Position numbers and translations under genes: made by a program
In this document: piece by piece, positions 1 through 13,942 of the stretch
Layout of the letters: the number at the start of each line of letters is the position of its first letter
Numbering within the stretch: the stretch's first letter is position 1
Notes under the pieces: generated by a model
What the model was told of the DNA's origin: nothing
The model's input: only the letters and a program-made list of their open reading frames with translations
The model's database searches: none
Assembly (NCBI RefSeq): GCF_000835495.1
Contig: NW_015622547.1
Coordinates: 1,054,001-1,118,000 of the forward strand
Source: Cladophialophora immunda
Taxonomy: Eukaryota > Ascomycota > Eurotiomycetes > Chaetothyriales > Herpotrichiellaceae
Length of the DNA stretch: 64,000 nucleotides
Direction: 5' to 3'

Positions 1-1
1 C

Positions 2-817
2 CTCGCCCTCCACCGCGAGGCGGTCGCATGGCTGGACACGATCCACCAAAAGGATATCTCGGATGACACTACGCAGCAGACGACGCCGCCATCCGGGCCA
101 AGAGTGGCGTTCCTCAAGACGGACGTGTCGGACTGGAAGCAGCTGGAGGCGGCGTTTGAGGGCTACGCGCGCGAGTTCGGGGGCGGCGTGCCGGACGTGG
201 TGTGCCCCGGGGCGGGCGTGTACGAGCCATCGTGGGCCAACTTCTGGAACGACAGCGACGCCGCGGCCGGCCGCGGCCACTACTCGCTGCTGCGGATCAA
301 CCTGGAGCACCCGCTGCAGATGTCGCGCATCGCGATCCGCCGGTGGGTGGGGCGGGGGCAGCCGGGCGTGATCGTGCACGTGTCGAGCACAGGGGCGCAG
401 AAGCCCAGCATGCTGACGCCGCTATACGGCGCGGCCAAGCAGGGAATCAGCAACTTCACGCGCGGCATGGCCCGGCTGCAGGACATGGAGGGCATCCGCG
501 TCGTCGCCGTCGCACCCGGCCCGACCATGTCCCCGCTCATGTACGACCACCCGGAGGCCCTGCGGTTCGTCGACCCGGCCAAGGACCGGCTCTCCGCGCC
601 TGACGAGATCGCCAGGGGCATGATGGCTGTGGCGTTCGACCGCGCCCGCTTCCCCCCCGGCACGGTGCTCGAGGTCACCCACCCGGACCGCTGGCGGGAG
701 GTCGCCCTGCTGAACGACCCCGGGCCCGGCCCGCATGCTTTCACCAGCAGGAAGGAGGAGGGCATGGCGGACGTGTATGCCGCGCTGGAGGCGGATCGGA
801 GGAGTGCGCCCGAGTAG
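2..817 (+). CDS. Short-chain dehydrogenase/reductase, 5' truncated by the window edge
   Basis: The frame is open from the left edge to a TAG at 815-817, giving 271 residues without a start codon. It resembles NAD-dependent SDRs of the 15-hydroxyprostaglandin dehydrogenase type. A CPGAGVYEP segment stands where SDRs carry the NAG motif, a VSSTGAQ strand holds the catalytic Ser, and YGAAK is the Tyr-x3-Lys active site. A VAPGPTMSP segment matches the PG loop after beta-6. The Rossmann glycine motif must lie left of the window. No intron is needed in the visible part. The substrate cannot be predicted. The first ATG inside the window is out of frame, so the true start lies outside. Confidence 0.85.
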   Translation, partial: LALHREAVAWLDTIHQKDISDDTTQQTTPPSGPRVAFLKTDVSDWKQLEAAFEGYAREFGGGVPDVVCPGAGVYEPSWANFWNDSDAAAGRGHYSLLRINLEHPLQMSRIAIRRWVGRGQPGVIVHVSSTGAQKPSMLTPLYGAAKQGISNFTRGMARLQDMEGIRVVAVAPGPTMSPLMYDHPEALRFVDPAKDRLSAPDEIARGMMAVAFDRARFPPGTVLEVTHPDRWREVALLNDPGPGPHAFTSRKEEGMADVYAALEADRRSAPE

Positions 818-1476
818 GGCACGGACCTTACAGGAGCTAAATAGAATGTGAGGGTCTAATACCTGGCGGACTCGGACAAGGCGAGGATGTGGTGAGGTAT
901 GATGAGGCTGGAGCGTGAGTAGGCGAGACGATTTGGGTCCGAGTAATAAACTTAGGACGGAAAATGGTATGGAATTCTTCAGAGAACCAAGCACGGGGCC
1001 CCGGGATATTGTCAATGGCCACGCGGGACTGATACCAGAGCACGGGTGCCAGTTGTCCTCGAGTAATTGGGTGAATGATCAAAAGAATACAAGTAGGAAA
1101 TCATGCAAAACGGGCAAATTCTGCCATTTTCATTCGTGAGGCAAGGCTGCTGCTCCTCTAGATAACCCTGGAGTTCGCAATCGTCTTCCCCGAGATTGAC
1201 CCACGCGGGGACCTGATCTCTTAGCCGGGCAAACCGCTTACCGAAGTAGTTCTGGGACTCTGGAACGGCCGTGGAGAGGTAGCACTAGGTGTGGGCTGAT
1301 CTTTGATCATAGACCGTGCTGGCTGATGCTTTGCGGCCCAATTGGCGTCGGGTCCGGTTTGTTCACACTTGACAAGTTCATGCATTCCAGCCCCAGGTCG
1401 CGTCTGTCGCTCTCCTCGAGGTCCTTGGCCTTTGAACACAAATGGTTCAATGTTCATTGCGTCCTGGAGTGGAGCA
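818..1476. other. Intergenic region, no gene seen
   Basis: This spacer lies between the 3' ends of the partial dehydrogenase and the minus-strand regulator. Only short overlapping frames without family features occur. It probably holds the two 3' untranslated regions. Confidence 0.6.
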
Positions 1477-3591
1477 TCAAAGGTCGTTCACTGCAAGTCC
1501 GAAATCCAGCTCGTCGTACGGGTGACCGAACATGGTCTGGAGCTGTAAGCTGAGGTCGTTGGTCCATTCCGCCTCGACGAAAATGGAGGGCGGGTGATGG
1601 GTGAAGAGAACCGAGAAAAGCTGGGTCGTGTCGGGGGTGGCGCCGGGGAAGAAGTCGTGGTAGTCGATGCCGTCCGCAATGTCCAGCTCATTCAACTCCA
1701 GCGCCTGGGCCGGCTGACTGCCCGCCACCTGGGGCGAGGTGGGTGTGTCAGGGTTGAGGCCGGCCAGCAGCTTCTCAAAGCCCAGCAAGAACATCCTCGA
1801 GGAATGCCAGAGATGCGACATCTCCCTCAGCGCCAGGAACAGCACGTCGATTTGCGCGTTCGCGGCGGCCTTCAAGCGCTCGATCCGCCGCGCATGCAGG
1901 AGGGCGAGGATGGCGATGCTGATGTACCAGCCCGCCACGCCTGGGAGGAACGCAACTGATCCCCGAGCCAAGAGGTCTTCGAAGATGCGCGCGACGCATG
2001 ACGCCGAGAGGACCGCCGCCCCGTATGCCTTGGGGAGCGGTTGCGTGGACGCGCTCATGTAGAGGAGGGTGATGGCCGACAGATAAGGCAGATGGAGTTG
2101 GTGGACGTGGCGGTCGAAGTAGGACGTCGTCGCGGCGCTGAACGGCAGCCTCAAGCGCTGTGGCAGCGCATTTACCCATTTGATAAGTCTCTGTGCGAGC
2201 TCAAAGGTAGATCCAGTTGCATCGCTTCGATTGCGCAAGTGCTTGGACAGATCCCCAATGATCTCGCAGACCTGGACCCAGCAAATGAAGACTTCGGCCT
2301 GATCCCGCCGGTCACGAGGGAACTCGTCCAGACTCGGAAGCCTGACGTTGGTGTCTTCGGGATGGATGATGCATGGGCGTCCTTGACACACTGACGTCAA
2401 GCGTTCTCTCGCCCACGAGGGGGTTAGCACCGCCAGGGACCGGGGCATCGAGTACTTACAAATAATGTCCACCATATGCAACGTCTCAAGGTTGCTGTTT
2501 CACCTAGTCGCAGTGTCTGCCCGGGAGTTGCCTCGCGATGGAGACCAATCTCCTGGGCAAGCCGGATCGCGATCGATGTCCACCAGTATTGGCTATCCAT
2601 GCTGACCACACTAGGAGGGCCAGCGCTCCACCAGTAGATGAGGATGATTGCGACGATCCTCACCAACGGGTTTCGCTCCATGTTGGAGTGAAACAGGACT
2701 TTGAACCTCTCATAATGGACGCGACGGGCCTGATGGGAAAGTCTAGGGGGGTTGATTGTTGTCCCTAAAAGCCCGATGGCTTGTTGCAGGAGCAGGGACC
2801 GTGCAAAGGGGGACCGATCGTCCAGAAGGTCGTCACGGTACACGACCGGACACCAGGGGTAACAGTATTCCACGAAGGTCTCAGCATAGCTCTGTCGTAG
2901 AATGAGAGACAACTCAGGAATTGGCTGGTTCGGTGTTATCAACGGGCTGATGCCCTGATCAGAGTCGTCTCGGGATGGATGGTCGAACATGGACATGAAC
3001 CCAGACTGTCCCAAATAGGCTCGTTCGCGATGCCCTTGGTGTCCTTCGGACAACGCAGCTAGCCTGGAGCTCGTGTGTATCGTGTCGCACCGCTCATCAG
3101 CATCATGCCTCGGCGTCCTCGCGAGATGCTGTCCTGCTTTGATCTGTCCTGTGTCATTGTCTTTGATCGCACTCTCGGGTGGGTTGGCCGGGGTATAGCT
3201 GGATCGATCTAATGGGGTGGCTATAACAGGGCTTTCAACACTCGAAGGCGGAAGGCCGGTAGAGCTAGTACTCAGACGATGGGGAGCACCCCGGCGTCGG
3301 GATTGTCGAGCACTGCAGCTTTCTGAGCAATGTGCTCTGGAGAGCGACCAAACATGTCTTCTCACTTACTAGCAACTTGAGTTGGTCGCTCGACAATTGC
3401 TGCATTGGCGGTCGGTTGTGAGCGAGCTGAGGTCGCACTTGATCTGATACCGGTCACCCGTGCTCATACACCCGTTGCGCTCGCATGGATCAGCTCAGCG
3501 GTGAATTTACCTTCTTCTGGTGGCATCGTATACACACCAGGTTAGCTCTCCGTCTGATCTGACGGCTCGTCTGCGCGGTTATTTCAGCCAT
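1477..3591 (-). CDS. Zn2Cys6 fungal transcription factor (MHR domain)
   Basis: A four-exon model is proposed: 3591-3511, 3443-3370, 3312-2456 and 2405-1477, about 646 aa. The zinc cluster is assembled across two introns: CIRC-HQKK in exon 1, then KCD and CSNC ending in a last Cys in exon 2, giving C-x2-C-x6-C-x10-C-x2-C-x6-C, followed by a basic RRRG segment in exon 3. The middle homology region carries the usual PWCPVVYRDD, IWWTLF and RLTSVCQGRPC blocks. The first two introns have good GT-AG sites. The third does not: the family-like join (LF to ARERL) would need a GG acceptor, so I used a GTACTC donor and the GAG-AG acceptor, which keeps the frame. The target genes are unknown. It is divergent from COQ3. 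Confidence 0.8.
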
Positions 3592-4264
3592 AAGAGACAG
3601 CCGAGAAGCCTTGCCTGGGAGGTGGGCAAAGAATTGCCGGGGCTGCTGAAGCCATCCCCGCTATCACCTTTTATATGGTTATAGGGCGCTCGGCGAGGGG
3701 AGAGTCGGCATAACCGGTTAATTGTCGTCTCTGCCGACCCTTGATATGAGGGGTTGCCTCAATAGAGAGCTGCTGAGGATGCTCCGAACGGGTACCAGAA
3801 GTAAGTGGCACGGTCTGACGAAAAAGGGTATCATACATACTATCAGCAAAGTCGAAGTGGTTCACTATTGGACTCAAAGATAATCATCATTCATGAGGGG
3901 CATTGATTCTGTCTTTGGAGATAATGGCATTCCTATCTCTGTTAATAATATTAGCTATATCTGATCTGGCGGCCCCTCGTCGCTATGGAGGAGCTGGCTA
4001 TGCTCTGAGAAGAGTCTATTTTCTGTCAGACTGTGCCATTTTTTTCTGCGGCAGGTCTGCCAGTTTTCCCGCCGAACTTTAACATTCGGCCAGAAGCATT
4101 GAATGCTTTCCAATTCTGCCCAGCAAACACCACCCGTCCTATCTATACAATGCAGATCCTTAGAGAAGATGTCGAGCTCCGGTAGCAGCGTTATCCGCTC
4201 TGCAATCGCTTCAGCATCGTGAGTCCAGACAAGCATTGCGGTGAACACTCATCTCTCGCGCCGA
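3592..4264. promoter_or_regulatory. Divergent intergenic promoter region (regulator / COQ3)
   Basis: This 673-bp spacer separates the divergent start codons of the Zn2Cys6 regulator and COQ3, so both promoters should lie here. It is more AT-rich than the flanking genes near 3830-3960. No specific operator could be assigned. Confidence 0.5.
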
Positions 4265-5239
4265 ATGGCTGCGACCGTTCTTGGGCCCCTCCGCCATGCT
4301 GCGAAGGGCGCCGGAACCTGCTCGATTGATGCGCTGCGGACGCCACCTATGACAAGGTCGTGTCTACGGGCCCTGGCACTGGAAAGAGCAAGGACACAAA
4401 GAACAACTTCACAAGGCCGCCGGTATCATTCATCCCTCACGACAGATGCGAGCACAGCGTCCTCCGTCTCTGCCTCTGAAGTCACACACTTCTCCCGCCT
4501 GGCTTCCTCGTGGTGGGATCCTCACGGCCCTTCTCGCCTGCTCCATCTAATGAACCCTCTCCGCCACGACTTTATCCGCTCGTGCCTGCAGAGGCCTTCC
4601 CCAGATACCTGCCTCTCCGAACCAGACATCGAGGACGCAAATGAGAAGAGACGGTCATATCTGGACGTTGGCTGTGGCGGGGGCATCTTCGCTTCTTCCG
4701 CCGCTCGCCTTCCCACGACCTCGCGCGTGACAGCCATCGATCCCACCGAGAGTGTCATACAGGTCGCAAAGGAGCACCAGCGCTCGGACCCGGCGCTCGC
4801 AGCTCCGGGGAAGCTCGAATATCGCAACTGCGCCATCGAAGACCTGCCCGACGGGGCAACATACGACGTGTTGACCGTGTTCGAGGTCCTCGAACATATC
4901 GACTCGCCTTCGTCCTTTCTCGAAACCGCAATCCCCCACCTGAAGCCCGGCGGGTGGCTCATCGGCTCGACAATCTCTCGCTCACCCGTCGCCTATCTCA
5001 CGACGAAGCTCATCGCCGAAGCACCCCTGATAGGTGTGGTGCCGAGGGGCACGCACGATTGGAACAAGTACATCAACCCGCCGGAGTTGAGGGGGTATTT
5101 CGAGTCCGGCAGAGCGCCGGGACGGTGGGGAGAGTTTGTCACGCAAGGAGTCGTCTACGTCCCGGCCCTCGGGTGGCGGTTTGTCCAGGGCAGCGAGGAG
5201 TTTGGGAATTACTTCTTTGGCGTGCAGAAGCTGGAATGA
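4265..5239 (+). CDS. COQ3: Ubiquinone biosynthesis O-methyltransferase, mitochondrial
   Basis: A single-exon gene of 324 aa. COQ3/UbiG enzymes carry out both S-adenosylmethionine-dependent O-methylations of coenzyme Q synthesis on the matrix face of the inner mitochondrial membrane. The class I methyltransferase core is clear: LDVGCGGGIFAS is motif I (about residue 136), AIDPTESVI follows as motif II, and VFEVLEHI with a later LKPGGW block completes it. The WWDPHGPSRLLHLMNPLR segment ahead of the core is typical of UbiG/COQ3. The first ~65 residues are rich in Arg, Ser and Ala and fit a mitochondrial presequence. I chose the ATG at 4265; the frame is also open from a GTG at 4241, with an in-frame TGA at 4220. 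Confidence 0.92.
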   Translation: MAATVLGPLRHAAKGAGTCSIDALRTPPMTRSCLRALALERARTQRTTSQGRRYHSSLTTDASTASSVSASEVTHFSRLASSWWDPHGPSRLLHLMNPLRHDFIRSCLQRPSPDTCLSEPDIEDANEKRRSYLDVGCGGGIFASSAARLPTTSRVTAIDPTESVIQVAKEHQRSDPALAAPGKLEYRNCAIEDLPDGATYDVLTVFEVLEHIDSPSSFLETAIPHLKPGGWLIGSTISRSPVAYLTTKLIAEAPLIGVVPRGTHDWNKYINPPELRGYFESGRAPGRWGEFVTQGVVYVPALGWRFVQGSEEFGNYFFGVQKLE

Positions 5240-5888
5240 GAAGAGGAGAAAAAGAGGCCGACTCAACTGACCTCAGGGCAGTCGACACTATTGATTGACC
5301 GCTGAGCCTTGGTTTCTTATGGTGCAGAGTATCCGAAGAAACAATGCCATCCATCACCCAACTGTATCAACACCACGTACGTTCGGCTCGAGCAGCAATT
5401 TGATGAAATTCAATCTTCAAGCCCGCCATGTATATATCATCTTTGGGCCACGGAAACGTCGAGATATCAACGTATCACCACGACCTTGGAAAAGCCGGCG
5501 AGCAGCAGGGCAAAGAAAAAGGAAATCATACCATGTACTATTACCACTACCTGTGATGGAAACAGAAGGATCCCGGCGCGGGAGGGAGAATAGAACACGG
5601 GGGACGTCTGAGATGTCTTTTTACCCCACAATTCCATGTACATCGATCCATGAAGAAGAGGACTGGTTGCAGTACAGTCGAGGGTATCAAAGTTATTGAA
5701 TCCAACTCCCTTCACCTGTTGGATTATACAATCCTATTTCCCAAGAGTGACATGACAGCCAAGATGATGGACGCCCAGTGGTAGCATAGGTATCCAGCTA
5801 GAGACCCATCAGCATGCTCGGTATGCTGGATGCAATGCACACACCAGCTGGACCGCAACAGTACAGCCATAGCCCTTTATCCCTGGCC
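5240..5888. other. Convergent intergenic region
   Basis: This spacer lies between the 3' ends of COQ3 (plus) and the RING protein (minus). I see no family-like coding sequence. It should contain both 3' untranslated regions. Confidence 0.6.
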
Positions 5889-8412
5889 TCACTTTTTCGA
5901 CTTTTTCTTCCCCTTCTTCTTCCTCGCGGCGGTCCCCTTTGCCTTTCCTTCGCCGTCAAGCTCAACATCGCTACTGCCTTCAGTCTCGACGTGCGAGGAT
6001 GCCGAAGTCGGCGCAGACGGCACAAGGAGGCCTTCCCCAAGCAGTTTGGCCCTGCACTCGTCGAGGATCCTCTTCGCCTTCTCGTCGTCCCAGTCGTGGC
6101 TCCGCGAGCTTTCGCCAAAGATATCGTTGTAGAAAGAGTGAACTGGCTCGGGTTTGTCCTTAGAAGCAGAAGATGCTTGGTGTCCGTCGGTAGCTGGCTG
6201 GTGCTGCTGCTGCTGGGGAAGGCTTTTTGATGTTTCAAGGTTGCGACTGGGACTGTTCAACCCTCTTCTCCCTCTTCCTCCACGTATCATCCTCTTCGGA
6301 GCTGGAGCAGGCCCAGCCTCGATGACCGCGCCCTCCAAGTCCTCTTGCTCCAGCTCGCCCCTCTCCACCATCTCCTGCAACTTCCTCTGGGCGGAGATCT
6401 GCATCATCGCATCGCGATGTTCGTCCCTCAGCCCCTCCATTAACAAGTCCTTTGTGGCGTTTTCTTCCTCAAGTCGCTGTATCGTCTGCTTCAGCTTTTC
6501 CACTTGTGTCTCCTGGGAAGTCTCATAATGCTCGATCCTCTGCATCAGAGACTTGGTCAGTGCCTTTTCTTCTTGGTATTTTTGGTTGATGGTCCTGGCC
6601 ATCTCTTCGAACTTGGCACTTCGTTTTTCAAGTCGTGCTTTTTCCTTTTCCAGCTCTGGAACGAGGCCCTTGGCAACGAAATCATGTTCGTTTTCTAGAG
6701 TAGACAGCCTCTCTGTAGCGAGGCGACTCTCCTCCATCGCCCTGTCTGCTTTCTTGGTTGCTTCCGAGGCCTTGTCCACGGCTCTCTGGACGACTTCCTC
6801 AAAATACACCCTCTGACTTTCCAGCTGGCTTGTGAGCAAGTGTGTATACTCCAGTGCGATATTGTCCATTTTGGCAACCTCGAGATCCTCCTCTCCATGA
6901 AGAGCAGTCGGCTCACGTCGTCTGCCCGGCAGTTCGACCAACTTCTCGCCCGGTTTTGCAGCATCTTGGATGATTCGATGAACATAGCCATCACCAGCAT
7001 AGTCCCAGACTCGCTTACTCTCCAGGTCCATGCTGAATGTATGCCCGCTCTCCTCAAAGTGGGCGTATGCGTGTTTGCCTTCATACCTGCCGCAACCAAT
7101 CTTCCCGCATATGAGACATTGCCACAGGCTTGTATCCACGTGACAGACCTCACACTCTAGCGGGCCATCGTATGGTTCGTATTCTCCCGTCGATGTCTTG
7201 CTCTTGAATTTGGACGAGGCCAGGCGTGATGAGAAGTCGTCATGGGTATACCGACAGACAGGACAGCCGCCACCAGACCATTTCTCCAAGCATGTACAAT
7301 GAAAAACGTGTTGACAAGGTATGGTCAATAGCCCTGTGGTCTCGTCCATGCGCTCAAGGCAGACCGGGCACGTAGGCAGTTCGACCAGCGATGGGGTTCG
7401 CGGTGCAAGCGGTTTCGTCGTTGCAGAAGCTGGAATAAAAGGATCGTTTGACATGCGAGGGTAGCTTGTCGTCGGTGAGCTCGGCCCGCTGCTCTGGTCC
7501 ACGGCTGTCGAGGTCTGGACGAGTTCCACCGACTTGAGAAACACGACGTGGCAGGTCTCTGGCTGCCGACTTGTCAGTCCTTCTCCCAAGCGACTGGCAG
7601 AGGGCACTCACCTCCATGCTATTGAAAACCTTGCCATTCCATTCATGCTGCCACTCTCTTGCCTTTTTGCCGTGTCGAAACTTCATGAGGACCATGTACC
7701 GGTTCGCCCTGGATGTTCGCACCATTCTGAAATGGCTGACTTCGCTTCTCGTATCCTCGCCGACCCAGGAGAGAAAGTCCGAGGGCGTCATGTATGATGG
7801 CACCGCGAGGATGCACAGTGTTGTACACTCCTCGTCCTTGGGCGGAGGGTGTGGCTTTCCTGCCGGCGGATTGCGCAGTCCGTCGCTCCAGAAGTCACTT
7901 GATCGATAGACCGAGTCCTTGTATAGCCCAGCCGTCTCTTCCGAATCTCTGTAGAGGTGAACGATCCCCCACCCATCTGCACTGTCGTGGCCCTCCAAGG
8001 GTTCGTACCGCCCTTTCATGTGGTGGCCCGATATTGCGCTCCCGATTCCTTTCCCTATGATATTTTCTTTCGCGACCGGTCCCTCCTCATTCCCGCCAGA
8101 GTGGGCCGACATATCTGTGCCTTCAATGACGATCGTGTCTAGACGGTGATCTTGGGGATCAGAGTGGCAGATTTCACGAGGGGTCTGTTCCGGATGGGCA
8201 GATTGCTGTGGACGAGCAGGGCTTAAGGGGTGGTCCTTTTTGCGGTCAAAAAGATGATCTCGCGACTCTCGTCTTCCTCCAGAGCTCGTAAACGGCTTCA
8301 AGGCACGGAAAAAGGACGACAGGCTCGGAGGTGGGGAGTGTTCGGTTTGCTTCGCTTTCAGGGTTGGGTCTGGAAACAGTTCAACAGCGACATGAAAGAA
8401 GTAATCCGGCAT
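5889..8412 (-). CDS. BRAP2/Etp1-type RING finger and UBP zinc-finger protein
   Basis: Two exons, 8412-7612 and 7562-5889, joined by a 49-nt intron with GTGAGT donor and CAG acceptor, about 824 aa. Order of parts: an N-terminal FFHVAVELF strand; the BRAP2 RRM-like domain (about 175-285), with the intron falling inside it at NSME/PETCHVVF; a C3H2C3-type RING starting CPVCLERM and ending GGCPVCR; a UBP-type zinc finger (CEVCHVD, CLICGKIGCGRY, HFEESGHTF); a long coiled coil rich in Glu/Lys; and a Lys-rich tail. The family includes human BRAP and yeast Etp1, which bind ubiquitin and act as E3-type regulators in the cytoplasm. An in-frame ATG at 8433 adds seven residues; 8412 gives the MPDYFFHV start usual in the family. 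Confidence 0.92.
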
Positions 8413-8889
8413 GTCGCATACGCATCGATACAAAGATCACGGCGTGAATGGAGGGCGCGAGAGACATGGGGCGAGTCAAAGGAGTGGCAGGTCATTTAAT
8501 TTAAATGCACTGCGGTCAACAATCAACGTCTCAGAAGTGGCAAACCGCCTGGGGTCTGATGCGTCACTTTCCATGCGACCGCCGAGAGAGGGGGACGAGA
8601 CATCTGGTCACAATCAACAACAGAATTACTGCGCAGTGAGAAACATTTGATTAGAGTGAGAGAAGCAAGATGATATGTATTGTGCTACTGCTCCCCCGGC
8701 GCTTTGACCTCCGAGGCCAGCTTCAGCTTGAAATGCAGCCTGTCATCTGCGCTGCCACTTTCATGCTTCTCCTAGCAATAACTGTATCATGGTCTGCTTT
8801 CATGTCATAGAACCCGCATGGCAATCCTGCCCAAAAGCCACAACGCCGCATCATGAGTCATCGATCTGAATCGCCACCGCGCCGTCCGT
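8413..8889. other. Intergenic region between polyubiquitin 3' end and RING protein start
   Basis: Both flanking genes are on the minus strand. This spacer should hold the 3' untranslated region of polyubiquitin and the promoter of the BRAP2-like gene. Nothing else is recognised. Confidence 0.55.
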
Positions 8890-11155
<2,266 letters not shown>

Positions 11156-12982
11156 ATGTCCCTAACAAACTCTCCTGACTGCTTGACCCAAGTAGAAGAC
11201 AAAGCCTTCAAGATGTTGTTTCCAGGTGTCTCTGACGAAGGCAGTTCCTTTGATGACTTCTTCAACGAGGAGATGTACAGGCTGGACGGCAGCGATGAAG
11301 GAAATAAAGCCCATCCGGACCAGTTCGAAGCTCTTTTCGCCGATGCCTTCAACCAAGACGAATACAGACTTCCGTCTCTCGATATCTCAGCCAAGATTGA
11401 GCATTCGCCTCCTCAGCCATGGCGCAAGGGTGTGTGGTGTCTGAAGCAAAGACAACAACCTCCTAGGCTTGCGGTGGAGAAAACACGCAGGCCAGAGACA
11501 AAGCGGACAGAGCAAATCCAAACAATGAATGCCCTCAACCACAGCTTTCATCATGCGCAAGAGCCACTAGAGATCACTTCACCCAGCCGAACAAAGAGGT
11601 TCGTCACCTCGCCCGCTGCTGGGGGATTTGATCCCACGACGTACGTCCGGCCTCCCTTCTCTCGCGAAACCACCCTATCACCGAGCCCCATGTATGCACA
11701 ACTCCCCATATCGCCGCGCGCCGGCCAGAGCGACACGAGCACCTGGCAGCAAGACTTTCAGAATTTCCACCTGCGCATGCCATACGAACGCCCGTTGCAG
11801 CCGCGTCCCGTCTCAAACAAGCAGACTGAACAAGGCCGTCTAGCTCGCGACATGAATGCAGCTATAATGACCCAGAATCAGGCCGTATCCAGCCAAGGTC
11901 ATGGGTATCTTGACCAGTACAGGAGCTCGGCCCGCCCCGAGACCAATGCCATTGATCCTGCGCTGCTCAGTCCACAGTTTGAGAGGTCTCAAGACGACCA
12001 GCACGCGTACGGAGGTAATTCGTTCTTTTTGCCCAATCGACATGGCATGCATGGGCCAAACTCGATGCCCTCTCCGATTAGCACCAGCCTGCCGTCATCA
12101 GGGAGCTCAACCCATTCGCAGACCGCCAGAACACATACCTCAAATACTAACCTCAGCATGCACTCAAAAGCTGTCTTTTCGCCCCCCACAGCGACTGCTC
12201 ATCCCCCTCTACCGACACTGGCACCAGAGGAGTCTTATCCGGCATTGGCTGCTCCCACGCCGAAACGCGTGCCTCATCCGATTTTGCATCAGCCGAGTGA
12301 CAACTCATTGACGGGACTGGGAATCCACTATCCAGAGCTGGAGCAGATGAGCCAAGCCGTGCTCTATGAGCCACAGGCGTACCTCCCGCAAGCACCTGCT
12401 CCCATTGGTGTGGCATTGCCTTACCCGCCTGCGACAACGGCACCCAATCCCATGTACGCTTATCCACCTCTTCCACCACCTCCATCCCACGTCTTCCCGG
12501 ACCTCTCTCCCTTCACCACTCCTCGAAAACAACGACGGTCACCTTCCCGATCTCCGACGCCGTCAGTGTCGCCTACCAACGTCAGTCCCCGACGCAACCC
12601 TGCGCGATCACCGACCCGCAGCGTCACCGACTACAGCCAGAGTCGACGGAAATCGATCCACAAGTCAGGGCCTATCAAGGACAGTGCCGCACAAGACCCT
12701 GTCCCAGCGCCACGGACGAGATCATCATCTCGACCGCCACGAACCCCAAAGGCCCCCAAGACACCTACCGGCGGAGGGGCGGTGATTGACTTTGTCAACT
12801 TCACGCCCAAGGATTCTGCCAAATTATTGAGTGATGTAGCACCAAGCGGAAGTTCCAAGACCAGGGCTCGAAGAGAGCAGGAAGCGAGAGATAAGAGGAA
12901 GAAGCTAAGTGAGGCGGCATTGAAGGCTGTCCGAGTTGCGGGGGGAGATGTGGCCGCGTTTGAGAGGGCGATCTTCACGTAA
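11156..12982 (+). CDS. wetA: Developmental regulator WetA-like (conidial maturation)
   Basis: A single-exon gene of 608 aa. WetA acts late in the central conidiation pathway and controls spore-wall and metabolic maturation. Family marks: an acidic N-terminal stretch (FDDFFNEEMY, FEALFADAF) and a PWRKGVWCLKQ motif near residue 88. Then comes a long Pro/Ser/Gln-rich, low-complexity middle. The C-terminal block FVNFTPKDSAKLLSDVAP leads into SGSSKTRARREQEARDKRKK and an Ala-rich helix; this basic block is the conserved WetA C-terminus. A Ser/Arg/Pro-rich segment (about 455-540) precedes it. An ATG at 11136 is out of frame and short, and could be an upstream ORF. Assignment rests on motif recall; length is near the family norm (about 500-600). 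Confidence 0.82.
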   Translation: MSLTNSPDCLTQVEDKAFKMLFPGVSDEGSSFDDFFNEEMYRLDGSDEGNKAHPDQFEALFADAFNQDEYRLPSLDISAKIEHSPPQPWRKGVWCLKQRQQPPRLAVEKTRRPETKRTEQIQTMNALNHSFHHAQEPLEITSPSRTKRFVTSPAAGGFDPTTYVRPPFSRETTLSPSPMYAQLPISPRAGQSDTSTWQQDFQNFHLRMPYERPLQPRPVSNKQTEQGRLARDMNAAIMTQNQAVSSQGHGYLDQYRSSARPETNAIDPALLSPQFERSQDDQHAYGGNSFFLPNRHGMHGPNSMPSPISTSLPSSGSSTHSQTARTHTSNTNLSMHSKAVFSPPTATAHPPLPTLAPEESYPALAAPTPKRVPHPILHQPSDNSLTGLGIHYPELEQMSQAVLYEPQAYLPQAPAPIGVALPYPPATTAPNPMYAYPPLPPPPSHVFPDLSPFTTPRKQRRSPSRSPTPSVSPTNVSPRRNPARSPTRSVTDYSQSRRKSIHKSGPIKDSAAQDPVPAPRTRSSSRPPRTPKAPKTPTGGGAVIDFVNFTPKDSAKLLSDVAPSGSSKTRARREQEARDKRKKLSEAALKAVRVAGGDVAAFERAIFT

Positions 12983-13942
12983 TTGATGCAAGGGGTGTTT
13001 GAAAATCACAGTCACGGTCAGTGGTTCGGGGGAGAAACTGGAGGATGTGCTTTTCCAAAGCGGATATGTCGACCGCCTGTTTAGCGTTGACTCCTTTGAT
13101 TTTGTGCTACCTACAAAGAGATCTAGGGGAACGAGGACTGCTGATCCATTGCGCCGGTAATGGTACGGGTTTGCTGTAACACTTGATAGGTTGTTGATGG
13201 CTTTTTGCAGGGTGATACAAGGGAGGCTAATGAACCCTCGAATTTCACAAACTTGGACATTCAACCGTATTTGTGCCACCACGAAACTTCCTTTGCATAA
13301 ATGTTTCCTCGTATTCCAACGACGTGGCGTGTGTGCTCTGTCCGTGTGCGTGCGCTGAGGCCCTGCCCTCTGCAAGGGTCTCCCACTTCCGAGTTTCAAG
13401 TTCCAGTCCCAGAGAGAAGTCGCGGTGACGATTTTCATCACTCAGGAGAGACGATGACGCGTCGCGGGGTGGGTGAGTGCTCCAGGGGAGTCGATCTGCA
13501 GGTACGGCACAGTGACGACAGCAAGAGACAGTGTCTGATGAAGAGGAGGATGATTGAAGTTGAAACAGTATGAGAAGAGACAGACACTGCGTTCAATTGC
13601 TGCGAGGGACAGCGAGACACGCACCAGATGCACCAGACGCGCAGCCCTGACTAAGCAAGGAGCCCAAACACCATCTGCGCCAACACCACCTCAACCTCCA
13701 CCATCTCGCACCCACTCGCCCTTCGTTCGGTGCGGTACGGGACAGGGACACCCGGGGACCAGCCAGTCGACGCCCGCAGAGACCCTTGCAAGCCACCCTT
13801 GTCATCCACAATAGGGTCAGACATCTCACGCCCAAGGCGCCTGAGGCTGAACGACCACCCTTTCCAGCCCGGAATTTCGCAGAGAAATACCACGTCGACA
13901 GTTCTCATCCCATTGCCATGTCCACCATCATCGACCATCGCC
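12983..13942. other. Intergenic region between wetA and the acyltransferase gene
   Basis: About 1 kb with no supported coding sequence. It should hold the wetA 3' untranslated region and the promoter of the next gene. Confidence 0.5.

Noticed and set aside
1594..1959. Plus-strand frame antisense to the first regulator
   Set aside because: It lies wholly opposite a region with clear MHR-domain coding character and has no motif of its own.
5814..6230. Plus-strand frames opposite the BRAP2-like gene
   Set aside because: They mirror the Lys/Glu-rich coiled-coil and tail of the minus-strand gene as Phe/Leu/Ser-rich nonsense.
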